This document shows, piece after piece, positions 46,465-57,952 of a stretch of DNA of 64,000 nt. The stretch is from Pseudomonadota bacterium. GTDB taxonomy: Bacteria > Pseudomonadota > Gammaproteobacteria > Pseudomonadales > Pseudomonadaceae. Every line of letters starts with the position of its first letter. Position 1 is the stretch's first letter. The DNA lies in NCBI GenBank assembly GCA_023431055.1, contig JAEYXX010000001.1, positions 1 through 64,000 on the forward strand, given 5' to 3'. The position numbers and the translations under genes are program-made. Under the pieces are notes generated by a model. It searched no databases and was not told the origin of the DNA. It saw nothing but the letters and a program-made list of their open reading frames with translations.

Positions 46465-49400
46465 TCATACCGCCACCCCCGCGGCACTGCGCCCGCTGAC
46501 GCGCCGCGACAGACGATCGAAGTACAGGTAGATCACCGGCGTGGTGAACAGCGTCAGCACCTGGCTGACCAGCAGGCCGCCGACCATCACCAGGCCCAGC
46601 GGCTGGCGCAGCTCGGTGCCGGAGCCCGAGGCCAGCATCAGCGGGATGGCGCCGAACAGCGCCGCCAGGGTGGTCATCAGGATGGGGCGGAAACGCAGCA
46701 GCGCAGCCTGGTAGATGGCTGCTTCGGGCGCCATGCCCTGATGGCGCTCGGCCTCCAGGGCGAAGTCGATCATCATGATCGCGTTCTTCTTGACGATGCC
46801 GATCAGCAGGATGATGCCGATGATGGCGATCAGGCCCAGATCGTTCCCGGTCAACAACAACGCCAGCAAGGCGCCGACGCCCGCCGAAGGCAGCGTGGAA
46901 AGAATGGTGATCGGGTGGATATAGCTCTCATAGAGCACGCCGAGCACGATGTACATGGTGACGATGGCCGCCAGGATCAGCAGCAGCGTGGAGCTCAGCG
47001 AGGCGCGGAAGGCCTCGGCAGCGCCCTGGAACTGGCTGTTGATGGACAACGGCAGGCCGATTGCCTGCTCCACCCGCTCGATGACCTCGACCGCCTCGCC
47101 CAGCGACACCCCCGGTGCCAGGTTGAACGACAGGGTCACCGCCGGGAACTGGCCGATATGGTTGATCAGCAGGCTGGCCGGACGCTCCTCGATGTGCGCC
47201 AGCGACGACAGCGGCACCTGCTGGCCGTCGCCGGTGGCGACATGGATCTGACGCAGCGCGGCCAGGCCGATGCGCCCGCCATCGCGGCTCTCCAGCACCA
47301 CACGATACTGGCTGGCCTGGGTGTAGATGGTGCTGATCTGGCGTTGGCCGAAGGCGTCGTACAAGGCATCGTCGATGCTGCCGACATTGATGCCCAGGCG
47401 CGCGGCAGCGTCGCGGTCGATATCCAGGTACACCTGCAGGCCGCGGTTCTGCAAATCGCTGGCCACGTCGGTCAGCTCGGGTTGCTCACGCAGCGCCTCG
47501 ACCAGGCGCGGCGTCCAGGTTTCCAGCAGTTGGCTGTCAGGTGACTCCAGGGTGAACTGGAACTGGGTGCGGCTGATGCGATCCTCGATGGTCAGATCCT
47601 GCACCGGCTGCATGTACAGCTCGATACCGGGAACCTTCGCCAGTTCCGGACGCAGGCGTTCGATCACCTGGCTGGCAGTGACGTCGCGCTCGCCGTGGGC
47701 CTTGAGATTGATCAACAGACGGCCGCTGTTCAGCGTCGGATTGTCGCCATCCACACCAATCGAGGAAGACAGGCTGGCCACCGCCGGATCGCGCAGGATG
47801 ACATCGGCCAGGCGCTGCTGGCGCTCGCTCATGGCGCTGAAGGAAATCGACTGCGGCGCCTCGGAAATGCCCTGGATCACCCCGGTGTCCTGCACCGGGA
47901 AGAAGCCCTTGGGCACCGCCATATACAACAGCACGGTCAGGCCCAGGGTGGCGACGGCCACCAGCAGGGTCAGCGGCTGATGCCTGAGCACCCACTGCAG
48001 CCACACGCCATAGCGTTCGATCATGGCGTCGATGAAGCCACCGGCGGCGTGGTAGAAGCGCCCTTCCTGCTCAGGCTTCTCCGCTTTGAGCAGACGCGCG
48101 CACATCATGGGCGTCAGAGTCAGCGACACCACCAGGGAAATCAGGATGGCCACCGCCAGGGTGATGGCGAACTCGCGGAACAGCCGCCCTACCACATCGG
48201 CCATGAACAATAGCGGAATCAGCACGGCGATCAGCGACAGGGTCAGCGACACCAGAGTGAAGCCGATCTGCCGCGCGCCCTTGAGCGCGGCGTTGAGCGG
48301 CGTCTCGCCCTCCTCCAGATGACGGGCGATGTTCTCCAGCATGACGATGGCGTCGTCGACCACGAAGCCGGTGGCGATGGTCAGCGCCATCAGCGTCAGG
48401 TTGTTGATGGTGAAGCCGGCCAGGTACATCACGCCGAAGGTGCCGATCAGCGAAAGCGGCACGACGATCGACGGGATGATGGTCGCCGACAGCTTGCGCA
48501 GGAACAGGAACGTCACCATCACCACCAGGGCAATGGCCAGCAGCAGTTCGTGCTGCACATCGCGCACGGCGGCGCGGATGGTCTGGGTGCGATCGGTCAG
48601 CACCTTGACCTCGACGCTGGCCGGCAGGCCCTCGGTCAGGTGCGGCAGCAACGCCTGGATGCGGTCGACCACGTCGATGACGTTGGCGCCCGGCTGACGC
48701 TGCACGTTGACCAGCACCGCCTGGTTGCGATTGGCCCAGGCGGCCAGGCGCTCGTTCTCGGCGCCGTCGATGATCTCGGCGACATCCTTCAGACGCAGCG
48801 CGGCGCCGTTCTGGTAGCTGAGGATCAGTTCGCGGTATTCGTCGACCGATTTCAGCTGGTCGTTGGCATCGAGCTGGGAAACCCGTGTCGGGCCATCGAA
48901 GTTGCCCTTGGGCTGGTTGACGTTGCTCGCCGTGATCAGACTACGCACGTCGGCCAGACTCAGGCCATAGGATGCCAGCGCCTCGGGATTGACGCGAATG
49001 CGCACCGCCGGGCGCTGCCCACCGGCCAGGGTCACCAGGCCGACACCGCTGGTTTGCGCCAGCTTCTGCGCCAGACGGGTATCGACTAGGTCGTTGACCT
49101 GCGGCAGCGGCAGCGTCTTTGAGTTCACCGTCAGGGTCAGAACCGGCGTATCGGCCGGGTTGACCTTGTTGTACACCGGCGGCGCCGGTAGATCGCCCGG
49201 CAGCAGGTTGCTCGCTGCGTTGATCGCCGCCTGCACCTCCTGCTCGGCCACCGCCAGCGACACATCGAGATTGAAGCGCAGAGTGATCACCGAGGCGCCG
49301 CCAGAACTGGTCGAGGACATCTGCTTGAGCCCGGCCATCTGCCCGAACTGGCGCTCCAGCGGCGCGGTAACCGCGCTGGTCATCACATCAGGGCTGGCAC

Positions 49401-49557
49401 CTGGATAGAGGGTCAGCACGCGGATAGTCGGGTAATCCACCTCCGGCAGCGCCGACACCGGCAGCAGGCGATAGGCGATCAGACCGCTGAGGAAGATCGC
49501 CACCATCAGCAGCGTGGTCGCGACCGGCCGCAGTATGAACGGGCGGGAAATGTTCAT
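46465..49557 (-). CDS. muxB: RND efflux transporter subunit MuxB (MdtB-like)
   Basis: Second RND pump subunit, equivalent to MdtB. The 1030-residue protein has the same 12-helix plan as MuxC; the start is [20 protein letters not shown]4 relay aspartates are in [17 protein letters not shown]. In E. coli MdtB is the subunit that carries most of the proton relay while MdtC binds drug; whether this applies here is inference. It overlaps muxA by 4 bases. Confidence 0.92.
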   Translation of the reverse strand: MNISRPFILRPVATTLLMVAIFLSGLIAYRLLPVSALPEVDYPTIRVLTLYPGASPDVMTSAVTAPLERQFGQMAGLKQMSSTSSGGASVITLRFNLDVSLAVAEQEVQAAINAASNLLPGDLPAPPVYNKVNPADTPVLTLTVNSKTLPLPQVNDLVDTRLAQKLAQTSGVGLVTLAGGQRPAVRIRVNPEALASYGLSLADVRSLITASNVNQPKGNFDGPTRVSQLDANDQLKSVDEYRELILSYQNGAALRLKDVAEIIDGAENERLAAWANRNQAVLVNVQRQPGANVIDVVDRIQALLPHLTEGLPASVEVKVLTDRTQTIRAAVRDVQHELLLAIALVVMVTFLFLRKLSATIIPSIVVPLSLIGTFGVMYLAGFTINNLTLMALTIATGFVVDDAIVMLENIARHLEEGETPLNAALKGARQIGFTLVSLTLSLIAVLIPLLFMADVVGRLFREFAITLAVAILISLVVSLTLTPMMCARLLKAEKPEQEGRFYHAAGGFIDAMIERYGVWLQWVLRHQPLTLLVAVATLGLTVLLYMAVPKGFFPVQDTGVIQGISEAPQSISFSAMSERQQRLADVILRDPAVASLSSSIGVDGDNPTLNSGRLLINLKAHGERDVTASQVIERLRPELAKVPGIELYMQPVQDLTIEDRISRTQFQFTLESPDSQLLETWTPRLVEALREQPELTDVASDLQNRGLQVYLDIDRDAAARLGINVGSIDDALYDAFGQRQISTIYTQASQYRVVLESRDGGRIGLAALRQIHVATGDGQQVPLSSLAHIEERPASLLINHIGQFPAVTLSFNLAPGVSLGEAVEVIERVEQAIGLPLSINSQFQGAAEAFRASLSSTLLLILAAIVTMYIVLGVLYESYIHPITILSTLPSAGVGALLALLLTGNDLGLIAIIGIILLIGIVKKNAIMMIDFALEAERHQGMAPEAAIYQAALLRFRPILMTTLAALFGAIPLMLASGSGTELRQPLGLVMVGGLLVSQVLTLFTTPVIYLYFDRLSRRVSGRSAAGVAV

Positions 49558-50798
49558 GCGTCGTTCCGTGCGGAGCCATCGCGCTTGCCCTGGCGAGCGC
49601 CCGGCTGCCTGGCCGCATCATCAGGGCTCTGCGCCTGATTTGGATCGACCACTTCCACCTCACTGCCGTCACGTAGACGGTCGGTGCCCTCCAGCACCAG
49701 CCGCTCGCCCTGCTGCACGCCCTCGCTGACCATGCTGCGTTCGGCATCGCTGGCGGCGATGCTGACCGGGCGAATGCTCACCTTGTTGGCGTCATCCACC
49801 ACATAGACGAAGGTACCCTGGGTACCGAACTGCACCGCAGCGGACGGGATGATGGTGGCAGCGTCACGGGTTTCCACGCGCAGGCGCACGTTGACGAACT
49901 GGTTGGGGAACAGCATCTGTTCGGCATTGTCGAAACGCGCCTTGAGCTTGACCGTGCCGGTGGTGGTGTCGATCTGGTTATCCAGGCTTTCCAGCACGCC
50001 CTCGGCCAGTTTCAGGCGTTCACCACGGTCCCAGGCCTCGACGGCCAGGATCGCGCCGTCGCGGCGGCGCTGCAGCACGGCGGGCAGATCGCCCTCGGGG
50101 ATGGTGAAGATCACCGCAATCGGATCGGCCTGGGTGATTACCACCAAAGGCGTGGTATCGCCGCTGCTGACCAGGTTGCCGATATCCAGTTGACGCAGGC
50201 CGAGACGGCCTGAAATCGGCGCACGAATCTGGGTGAAGTCGAGGTTGAGCTTGGCCGTGGCGACGCTCGCCTGATTGCTCTGCAGGCTGCCGCGGTACTG
50301 ATTGACCAGCGCCTGCTGGGTATCGAGGGTCTGCTTGGCGATGCTGTCTTCGTCGTACAGCCCCTTGTAGCGCTGCAGATCCAGCTCGGCATTCTTCAGC
50401 TGCGCCTGGTTTTCCTGCAGCGCGCCCTGCGCCTGCTGCAGCGCCACCTGATAAGGGCGCGGGTCGATCACCGCCAGCAGGTCGCCGGCCTTCACCTGCT
50501 GGCCTTCCTCGAACAGCACCTTGACCAGTTCACCGTCCACCCGCGAGCGTACGTTGACCGTGTTGTAGGAAGTTACCGTGCCAAGCGCCTTGAGCTCGAT
50601 GGCGAACTCACCCTGCTTGACCTCGGCCACGCGCACCGGCACCGGCCCCATGTCACCGAAACGGCCACGGCCCATCTGCTGGCTTTCTGGCTTGCTCGGC
50701 CAGAACCACCACAGCAGCAGAAGCAGCACGGCGAGCAACGTCAGGCCAATCAGCCACTGACGGGAGGAATTCGATGGAGACGGGGAAGCATTCGACAT
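49554..50798 (-). CDS. muxA: Membrane fusion protein MuxA (MdtA-like)
   Basis: Periplasmic adaptor linking the RND pump to OpmB. The 414-residue protein (start [10 protein letters not shown]) has an N-terminal membrane anchor ([18 protein letters not shown]), lipoyl halves separated by a helical hairpin rich in Gln/Ala ([20 protein letters not shown]), a beta-barrel domain, and a polar Gln/Arg-rich tail. A longer frame starting at 50843 adds 15 residues and lacks a good Shine-Dalgarno. It is the first gene of the operon. The 180 bp upstream hold the promoter but I see no convincing hexamers. Confidence 0.9.
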   Translation of the reverse strand: MSNASPSPSNSSRQWLIGLTLLAVLLLLLWWFWPSKPESQQMGRGRFGDMGPVPVRVAEVKQGEFAIELKALGTVTSYNTVNVRSRVDGELVKVLFEEGQQVKAGDLLAVIDPRPYQVALQQAQGALQENQAQLKNAELDLQRYKGLYDEDSIAKQTLDTQQALVNQYRGSLQSNQASVATAKLNLDFTQIRAPISGRLGLRQLDIGNLVSSGDTTPLVVITQADPIAVIFTIPEGDLPAVLQRRRDGAILAVEAWDRGERLKLAEGVLESLDNQIDTTTGTVKLKARFDNAEQMLFPNQFVNVRLRVETRDAATIIPSAAVQFGTQGTFVYVVDDANKVSIRPVSIAASDAERSMVSEGVQQGERLVLEGTDRLRDGSEVEVVDPNQAQSPDDAARQPGARQGKRDGSARNDA

Positions 50799-50975
50799 GG
50801 CAGGCGCATTATCACTTTTAAGGGGAGTCGGCACGATAAGCACTGGCCCGCGTCAAGCAAAGCCCATTTACCCGCTTTTTACGCTGCCCTTACGTTACTA
50901 ACTGTTTGAGTCCGCGAAAAAATCTGGATCGGGCAAGGGACTGTCGACGTGCTCAGAACGTTCGGCTTGGTGCAC

Positions 50976-51006
50976 AAATAAAAACGGCCTGCGAAGCAGG
51001 CCGTTT
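50976..51006 (-). terminator. Rho-independent terminator of tpx
   Basis: An 11-bp perfect stem (50982-50992 with 50996-51006, loop GAA). Read on the minus strand it is followed by TTTTTATTT, 18 bases after the tpx stop. Confidence 0.88.
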
Positions 51007-51024
51007 CATCGAACCAGCTGCGAG

Positions 51025-51525
51025 TTACTTCAGCGCGGCCAGGGCGGCTGCGTAATTCGGCTCATCAGCGATTTCGCCAACCAGCTCGCTGTGCAGCACC
51101 TTGTCGTTTTCATCCAGCACTACCACGGCGCGCGCGGCCAGGCCGGTCAGCGGGCCGCTGGCAATGGCCACACCGTAGTTCTTGAGGAAGTCGGCGCCAC
51201 GCAGGGTGGACAGATTGACCACGCTTTCCAGACCTTCGGCACCACAGAAGCGTGCCTGGGCGAACGGCAGGTCAGCGGAGATGCACAGCACCACGGTGTT
51301 GTTCAGTTGACCGGCTTCGGCGTTGAACTTGCGCACGGAGGTAGCGCAGGTCGGGGTGTCGACGCTGGGGAAGATGTTCAGCACCTTGCGCTTGCCAGCC
51401 AGGCTGGCCAGGGTGACGTCGCTCAGGTCGCCAGCGACCAGGCTGAACGCTGGTGCCTGTTGGCCGGCCTGCGGCAGTGGGCCGTCGACCTGCACCGGGT
51501 TGCCTTTGAGAGTGACTTGCGCCAT
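51025..51525 (-). CDS. tpx: Thiol peroxidase (atypical 2-Cys peroxiredoxin)
   Basis: Reduces hydrogen and lipid peroxides using thioredoxin. The 166-residue protein has the peroxidatic Cys60 in TPTCATS and the resolving Cys94 in RFCGAEG, the Tpx spacing. The start [11 protein letters not shown] is chosen over an ATG 12 codons upstream because of family alignment and an AGGAAACTCCC ribosome-binding stretch. It is a single-gene unit with its own terminator. Confidence 0.95.
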   Translation of the reverse strand: MAQVTLKGNPVQVDGPLPQAGQQAPAFSLVAGDLSDVTLASLAGKRKVLNIFPSVDTPTCATSVRKFNAEAGQLNNTVVLCISADLPFAQARFCGAEGLESVVNLSTLRGADFLKNYGVAIASGPLTGLAARAVVVLDENDKVLHSELVGEIADEPNYAAALAALK

Positions 51526-51700
51526 GGGAGTTTCCTTATCGTTCAGGGAGTTGAAGGGCAAATGTGTGACATGGGGTTCGCCGTGGCGAATGCTCCATCG
51601 AATGGCAGGTCACGGCCCGACCATGCGTCCAGACTAGCGCAGAAGCGCCGCCGATACACCCGCAGCCATGTAGGGATTTAGCATAAAGGCGGCGCGACCA

Positions 51701-54700
51701 TCAGAAGTCCCGGCGATAGAACAGATCGAGCGAGCTGGCCAGACCGCTGGCGGCCTCAAGGTACAGGCGCCGGCTCAGCTCGTAACGCAGAGCAATGGTG
51801 TTGGCCGGCTCGAACACACCCACGCCGTAACGCAGGCTCAGGCGCTCGGTGATATTGCCGCTGGCCACCACACTGGTAGTCACGCCACTACCTTCGGTGT
51901 CGAGCTGGAAATCCTGAATGCCCAGGCTGTTGGCCAGGCCGGTGGTCAGCGAACTGCTGCCGGCCAGACCGAGCGCCAGCGCTGCCTGGCCAAGCATGTT
52001 GTTGTCCCCCGTGCTTTGTCCCAACGGCCGGCCCAGCACCAGATAGGACAGCGCCTGTTCCTGGCTCATGGCCGGCTCGGCGAAGACCGTGGTACTCGGC
52101 TGCTCGGCGCTGCCGGACAGACGGATACCGGCGACGACCGTGTCGACGCGGCGAATCGCCTCCACATCGAGGAACGGCTGATCGATGGGCCCGGTGAACA
52201 GCAGGCGCGCGCGGCGTATGGTCAGGCGCTGGCCGTAGGCGCGATAGCGGCCATTGACCAGATCCAGTTCACCGCGGGTATCGAGGTTATCGCCGATGTG
52301 CACGCGTCCACGCAGGTCGGCAGTCAGGCCGAAACCGCTGAAGGCCAGCTTGTCCTGCCCCACCTCGACATCGACATCCATGGCGACGCCCATGCCCTGC
52401 TCAGCTTCCGGGGTTTCACGACCGACCACCCGTGCATCACCGGAAACCTTGACCGTCGATGGCGGTAGTTCACGTACGCTGATCAAGCCACGCGGCACGC
52501 CAACCTTGCCGCTGACGGCCAGACGCTGGGCACGCAGCTGCAATTGCAGATCAGGCTCGACTTCCAGCTCGGCATAGGGCTCGACCTTCACCGGCAAGCG
52601 CTGTCCCTGCAATACCAGATCGCCGCTCAGCCCCTCGGCCCAGGTCAGTTCGCCACGCAGATTGCCACGCCCCTGCTCACCGCTGCGCCAATCGCCGGAG
52701 AGCTGCACCTGCTCGCCCGCGATCAGCGCCTGCAATTGCAGGTTCTCCAGGCTGATTGGCAGTTCGCTGCCGGACAGCTCGCCGCCGTCCAGGCGCAGCT
52801 GGCCGTTGATCTGCGGCGCCAGCAGCTGGCCACTTATATTGCCGCTGCCCTGCAGCTTGCCTTCGAGCCTTTCCGCCATGGGTACGAAGGGACGCAGCAC
52901 GGCGAGATCGAAACCGCTCAATCGAAACTCGCCGCTGACCGGCTTGCTCGCCGGGCGTGGGTCGATCTGCGCCTGCAGCAGCAGCTCACCCAGGCGGCTA
53001 CTGACGAAACGCAGTTCGCTGTCTACCCGCTGAGGGCGCAGCGTGCTGTCCAGGCGCAGGCTGTCGTAGGGAAAATCCAGCCACTGCTCTTCATCCGGCT
53101 GACGAATGCGCAGGTTGCCGCCGCCCGCGTCCAGCGTGACCTGGCCGTTGGGGCCGCTGTCGGGCAGTTCGATCTTGAGCTGGCCATCCAGGCGTCCCTG
53201 CCAGGAGAAATCCTCGGGCAACCAGGGCTGCAGGCTGGCCAGCGGGAAGTTTTCCAGGCGCCAGTCCAGGCTAGGCTGCGGCATCAGCCGCTGCTGCCCG
53301 CCACACAGGCTGGCATCGCCGGACTGCCAGCAATGCGCGCCCAAGTTGAGCCGGCCGCTGGCCAGGCGCTCCAGGCTCGCGGCCTGCTGCAGCTGCCAAT
53401 CCAGCCCGCCACTCTGCACCCGGCCACTGGCGATGCGCCCGCGCCAGTCGCCCTGCTCGCTCAAGTTGCCGTCCAGCGCCAACGCCAGTTGCAGCAGCGG
53501 GCCTTGCAGATCGATATCCAGCGCCTGGCGACGCTGGTCGCCACGCCCCTGGGCCTGCAGACGCCCGAGGTAGGTGTCGCCGATGCGGATGCCACGCAGG
53601 TTCAGATCGACCAGCGCCTGCTGGCGAGCATCCAGCGTTGCCTGCAACTGCAGACGACGCAGGCTGGGGTCGCCGTAAGCCAGGCGCTCACCACTGAGCG
53701 CCAGCTGGCCTTGCGGCGCCTGCAGGGTACCGGCCAGGGAAAGCTGCCCCTGTATCTGCCCATGCAGGCCGGGCCAGAGCTGACCCAGGCGCGGCAAGGC
53801 CAGCTCCAGCTGACCGCGCAAGCGTTGATCCAGCGCGCCCTGGCCGCTGACCCGGTTGTCGCCCAGGCGTACCAGCAGTCGCTGCAGCTGCCACTGTTCT
53901 CCACTACCTGCGCCCTGCACCTGCAATTGCGCCGGCTGGCCACGCAGGCGGCCATTGAGATCGATATCGGCTTGCGCCTGCAACGCACCGGTGTTGAAGC
54001 TGCCGGAGGTGTTCAACGGGCCGGCCAGATTACCCGGCATTTCCGCCAACCAGTAACCCGGATCGAGCGCGCTGAGCTGCAGCATGGCCTGCCAGTCGAT
54101 ACCCTCGGCAAAACCCAGCTTCAGCACGCCTTCGGCGCGACCCTGACCGGCCACCAACTGCAGTTGCGGCAGACTGACCTGGCCCAGATCGCCACTGACC
54201 GGGCTGCTCAGGCTGAACTCCCCCGCTGGGCCCTGCAACTGAGCGGCGAAGTTGCCCAGGTAGCTGCCTTCGCTATAGCTGACCTCGGCCTGCAAGGTGC
54301 GCAAGGCCACTGGCGGCGGCTCGTCCAGGGGGTAAAGGCGCTGCCAGGGAAAATCCAGCCAGTCCAGCTTGGCATCGACGCTGAACGCTTCGCTCCAGGC
54401 CAGCTTGCCCTCGACCTGCACGTGCTGTGCTTCGGCCTGAATACGCAGCAGTTCGATATCCGCACCAGCGGCATCGACCCGACCACTGAGCTGCAGCGGC
54501 ATCGGCGCCTGCTCGGCAGGCAGGCTGGCCGTGCCGTCGACACGATAGCCGGCCGCCAGATCGCCTTTGGCCTGCAGCTGCACGTCCTGCAGGCGCAGGG
54601 TCGACGGCAAGGCGCTGCTGGCCTGGAACTCGCGGCTGGTCAGGCGCAGTTCGGCCGGCAGATGCTCGGCCAGAGCCTGCACGCTGCCCTGTAGACGCGC

Positions 54701-55381
54701 CTCGAGATAACCGCGGCTGTCGGCCTCGAGCTGCAGGCTGCGCTGCAGCTCACCACCAATCTGCAGCGCCACCTGCCAGGGCCTGCCATCGATTTCCGGC
54801 AACTGCAGGCGCCCACTCAAGGCCAGCGGCCAGTCGCCCTGCGGGGTCAGGCTGCCGCTGACGTCCAGGCGCAGGTCATCACGCTGCAGGGCCAGGCGCT
54901 GCAGGTCGACGCCCTGTTCGTTCCAGCTGGCGATCAGTTCCAGGTCGCTCAACTGCCCCTCGCCATCCAGGCGCAGTTCCCCCAGGCGGATATCGCCCAG
55001 TTGCAGGCGCAGCGGCAGATTCAGGCTCGGCAGGCTGAGCGGTTCGCTACTCGGCTCGGTGCTTGGCGGCAGGTCGAGCGCCGCCTGTTGCAGATGCAGG
55101 CGGTCGATGCACAGCGTCAGACGCAACAGGCAGGACGGCGACCAGGCCATGTCCAGCTGCTGCAACTCCACGCGCGTCTCGCCCTGCTGCCAGAGCAGCG
55201 CATCGGCCTGCCAGGCTGCGCCCAGGCGACCCTGGAAATTGTCGACCTGCAGGCCCGTTACCTGCGTCAGCAACCAACGACTGCCACCCTGGGTGCCCAG
55301 CAGCGCCCACAGGGCCGCGGCGACCAGCAACACCAGGCCAAGCACCGCAGCAGCCAGCCATTTCAGCAGGCGCCGGGTCAT
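51701..55381 (-). CDS. tamB: Translocation and assembly module inner-membrane subunit TamB
   Basis: Large AsmA-like, lipid-bridge protein that spans the periplasm and works with TamA in outer-membrane assembly or phospholipid transport. The 1226-residue protein has an N-terminal membrane anchor (LLKWLAAAVLGLVLLVAAALWALL) and a long beta-strand-rich body with many Leu/Gln repeats, ending in the conserved DUF490 domain (SYLVLGRPLG, then LEAASGLASSLDLFYRRDF). The aromatic C-terminus resembles outer-membrane signals. It overlaps tamA by 4 bases. Confidence 0.93.
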   Translation of the reverse strand: MTRRLLKWLAAAVLGLVLLVAAALWALLGTQGGSRWLLTQVTGLQVDNFQGRLGAAWQADALLWQQGETRVELQQLDMAWSPSCLLRLTLCIDRLHLQQAALDLPPSTEPSSEPLSLPSLNLPLRLQLGDIRLGELRLDGEGQLSDLELIASWNEQGVDLQRLALQRDDLRLDVSGSLTPQGDWPLALSGRLQLPEIDGRPWQVALQIGGELQRSLQLEADSRGYLEARLQGSVQALAEHLPAELRLTSREFQASSALPSTLRLQDVQLQAKGDLAAGYRVDGTASLPAEQAPMPLQLSGRVDAAGADIELLRIQAEAQHVQVEGKLAWSEAFSVDAKLDWLDFPWQRLYPLDEPPPVALRTLQAEVSYSEGSYLGNFAAQLQGPAGEFSLSSPVSGDLGQVSLPQLQLVAGQGRAEGVLKLGFAEGIDWQAMLQLSALDPGYWLAEMPGNLAGPLNTSGSFNTGALQAQADIDLNGRLRGQPAQLQVQGAGSGEQWQLQRLLVRLGDNRVSGQGALDQRLRGQLELALPRLGQLWPGLHGQIQGQLSLAGTLQAPQGQLALSGERLAYGDPSLRRLQLQATLDARQQALVDLNLRGIRIGDTYLGRLQAQGRGDQRRQALDIDLQGPLLQLALALDGNLSEQGDWRGRIASGRVQSGGLDWQLQQAASLERLASGRLNLGAHCWQSGDASLCGGQQRLMPQPSLDWRLENFPLASLQPWLPEDFSWQGRLDGQLKIELPDSGPNGQVTLDAGGGNLRIRQPDEEQWLDFPYDSLRLDSTLRPQRVDSELRFVSSRLGELLLQAQIDPRPASKPVSGEFRLSGFDLAVLRPFVPMAERLEGKLQGSGNISGQLLAPQINGQLRLDGGELSGSELPISLENLQLQALIAGEQVQLSGDWRSGEQGRGNLRGELTWAEGLSGDLVLQGQRLPVKVEPYAELEVEPDLQLQLRAQRLAVSGKVGVPRGLISVRELPPSTVKVSGDARVVGRETPEAEQGMGVAMDVDVEVGQDKLAFSGFGLTADLRGRVHIGDNLDTRGELDLVNGRYRAYGQRLTIRRARLLFTGPIDQPFLDVEAIRRVDTVVAGIRLSGSAEQPSTTVFAEPAMSQEQALSYLVLGRPLGQSTGDNNMLGQAALALGLAGSSSLTTGLANSLGIQDFQLDTEGSGVTTSVVASGNITERLSLRYGVGVFEPANTIALRYELSRRLYLEAASGLASSLDLFYRRDF

Positions 55382-57105
55382 AGTTCAGGCCCCATGGAGA
55401 AATGCAGGCGCACGCCGCCGTCGTCATCCAGCGCATGGGCCAGATCCAGGCGCAGCGGGCCGACCGGTGAAACCCAGCGCACGCCGAAACCAACGCCGGT
55501 CTTGAGGGTGGGAAACTCCAGCGAGTTGAACGAATTACCCTGATCGATGAAGGTCGCCAGGCGCCACTTGTCGGTGAGGCTGTATTGGTACTCGGCGCTG
55601 GCGGTGAACAGATAGCGCCCGCCGATCTTGTCGCCGCGATTGTTCTCCGGCGACAGGCTCTGGTAGTCATAGCCGCGCACGCTCTGGTCGCCGCCGGCGA
55701 AGAAACGTAGCGACGGCGGTACGGCAGAGAAGCCGTTGGTTTCGGTACCGCCGAACTGCACGCGACCGAGCAGGCGGTGATCGTCGAATACGGTGGTCAG
55801 CCCCTTGAGCATGACATTGCCGTGCAACACGTTGGCATCGGACAACACGCCGTCGACGGCGCCGCGCAGATCGAACTGCACGCGATAGCCCTGATTCGGA
55901 TCGAGGCGATTGTCACTGCGAAGCAGCGAGTAACTGACGCCCGGCATGAGCAAGGTGCTCAACCCGGAATCGTCGCCCAGCCGGTATTCCTCGCGTTGCC
56001 ATTTCACCGACAGCACGCGTTGCCAACCTCCAGGGCGCTGGCTGTGCCATTCAGGGCCGAGGGTGAGCAGACGGCTGAGGCTGTCCTTGCTGGCCAGCTC
56101 CTCGTACTGATAGCCGCCGGCCAGACGCAGCTTGTCGGTCAGCGGTGGATCGCCGGGAATGTCGTACCATAGACCGATATTCTGTCGCGGTGCCGACAGC
56201 TCGGTTTCCACCCCGTAGCTATGCCCCTGCGGATTGCGCCAGTGACGCGTCCAGTTGGCGCGCAGGCGCGGCCCGACGTCGGTGGAAAAGCCCAGCCCCA
56301 GGCCCATGGTACGAGGCTCACGGACCTGCAGCGCCACCGCAACCGGAATACGCAACTGGTCGGCCTGAGTGGGGATGGCATCGACCCTTACCGACTCGAA
56401 ATAGCCGCTGGACTGCAGCGCCTGGTACAGCTCGGCGATCAGCTCGGAATCGTAGGGGGTGTCCGGCTCGAACGGCACCATGCGCCGCAGCAGGTCGTCA
56501 TCGAAGGGAAAGTCGCCACTGAAGCTGAGATCGCCCAGGTTGTAGCGCGGCCCACTGGCGAATACCAGTTCGATGTCGGCCACCCCGGCGGCCGGATCGA
56601 CCTGCAGACTCTGACGGGTGAAACGGCCATCGAAGAAGCCATAGCGCGAGGCCTGATTCTGAATCAGCCGCTTGGCGTCCTCGTAGCGCCCGTGATTGAG
56701 CACCGAACCCGGCTGCAGACGGCTGGCATTGGGGATGCGAAAAGCCGGCAACTCGCTGGCCGGCCCTTCGATGCGAATGTCGACATTGCGCAGGCGAACG
56801 CGCTCGCCGGGCTCGACCTCGAGCACCAGGCGCGGTGTTTCACCCTCTTCTATACGGCTGCGAATGCGCGCCTGGTAATAACCCAGTGCCTGGGCCGCCT
56901 TGTCGGCCTCGCTCTCGGCAATCCGCCGCAAGCGGCGCAACGACTGCGCGTCGCGCCCGTCGACGCTGCCGACATAACCTTCGATGTTGGCCTTGAGGGC
57001 CGAATTGTTTGGGGTGATCCGTACGTCCAGCTCGCCCGCGGCGAAGACGCCCGTACTGATCAGCAGCAGCGCCAGGCTGCGCTGAAAATGTCCATATACG
57101 CTCAT
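55378..57105 (-). CDS. tamA: Translocation and assembly module outer-membrane subunit TamA
   Basis: Omp85-family barrel that partners TamB. The 575-residue protein has a signal peptide (RSLALLLISTGVFA, cleavage near residue 23), three POTRA domains (about 25-260), and a 16-strand barrel with the Omp85 lid motif (VRGYDYQSLSP, residues near 455). The C-terminus ends in strand LRLDLAHAL...LHFSMGPEL. A GTG start at 57123 would add six residues; ATG at 57105 gives a better signal peptide. It is upstream of tamB in the same operon. Confidence 0.92.
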   Translation of the reverse strand: MSVYGHFQRSLALLLISTGVFAAGELDVRITPNNSALKANIEGYVGSVDGRDAQSLRRLRRIAESEADKAAQALGYYQARIRSRIEEGETPRLVLEVEPGERVRLRNVDIRIEGPASELPAFRIPNASRLQPGSVLNHGRYEDAKRLIQNQASRYGFFDGRFTRQSLQVDPAAGVADIELVFASGPRYNLGDLSFSGDFPFDDDLLRRMVPFEPDTPYDSELIAELYQALQSSGYFESVRVDAIPTQADQLRIPVAVALQVREPRTMGLGLGFSTDVGPRLRANWTRHWRNPQGHSYGVETELSAPRQNIGLWYDIPGDPPLTDKLRLAGGYQYEELASKDSLSRLLTLGPEWHSQRPGGWQRVLSVKWQREEYRLGDDSGLSTLLMPGVSYSLLRSDNRLDPNQGYRVQFDLRGAVDGVLSDANVLHGNVMLKGLTTVFDDHRLLGRVQFGGTETNGFSAVPPSLRFFAGGDQSVRGYDYQSLSPENNRGDKIGGRYLFTASAEYQYSLTDKWRLATFIDQGNSFNSLEFPTLKTGVGFGVRWVSPVGPLRLDLAHALDDDGGVRLHFSMGPEL

Positions 57106-57173
57106 GGCGAGGGATGCTATCACGGAGCAGAGCCCATGCCAGATGCGTTGCGCTCGAGCCAGACAGCCGGAGT

Positions 57174-57818
57174 TCAGGCGCTGGCCCGCACCACCGGCTG
57201 CGGGTTGGGATGGAAGAACACGTGCTCGACCACAGGGCCAATGGCCAGCTCGCCGACTTCTTCATAGCCCTGACGCCGGTAGAACTCCAGGTAACGGGCG
57301 TTGCCGGTATCCAGCACCACACCTTGCGAACCGCTGTCCTGCGCACACCAGTCGTGCAGCGCCTCGAGCAGCTGCTCGCCGAGATGCTGGCCCTGAAACT
57401 CGGGGTGGATACCCAGCAACGGCAGCACGTGATAGGGACCAGGTGGCAAGCTGGCCAGCACCGCATCGTGGTATTCCAGATAACGTTTGGTGCAGCCGAA
57501 GCCGGTGCTCAGCAGCATGCGCAGACGCCAGCCCCAGCTCTCGGTGATGTCCAGACGCCGTTGCGGTGGCGCGATCAGTGCCGCGCCGATCAGACGGTCG
57601 TCGATCAGCAGACCGATGGCCGGCAAGTCCTCGGCGAAATGCTGCTGCACCAGCTCGCGGATCGTGGCCCGCACACGCTGGTCGAAACCAGGACGGTCGG
57701 CCTCGAACAGATAGGCGAAGGTCGGCTCATGGCGATAGGCATGGTAGAGCAGCGAACGAACCTCACGGGCGTAACCACCATCGAGCATGCGCACTTCTGC
57801 GGGGGCGTTATGGGGCAT
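57174..57818 (-). CDS. GNAT-family N-acetyltransferase
   Basis: A 214-residue cytoplasmic protein. The acetyl-CoA motif is [25 protein letters not shown] (core QGQHLG, near residue 140), followed by [19 protein letters not shown], the fold's C-terminal motif. An AGAGGT Shine-Dalgarno precedes the ATG. It is upstream of tamA with 68 bases between, on the same strand, and divergent from xthA. The substrate is unknown. Confidence 0.85.
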   Translation of the reverse strand: MPHNAPAEVRMLDGGYAREVRSLLYHAYRHEPTFAYLFEADRPGFDQRVRATIRELVQQHFAEDLPAIGLLIDDRLIGAALIAPPQRRLDITESWGWRLRMLLSTGFGCTKRYLEYHDAVLASLPPGPYHVLPLLGIHPEFQGQHLGEQLLEALHDWCAQDSGSQGVVLDTGNARYLEFYRRQGYEEVGELAIGPVVEHVFFHPNPQPVVRASA

Positions 57819-57952
57819 GGTGGACCTCTGTTGTTATAGGTTGGGTCAGATGCGGTATAGCCAACTTAGCACCGCCGCACGCCCCCTGCCAGGCGCTGGC
57901 CGCGAGCACCGAGGATCGGCTAGCATCGCCTTTTGCCCAGGACTCGCTGCCC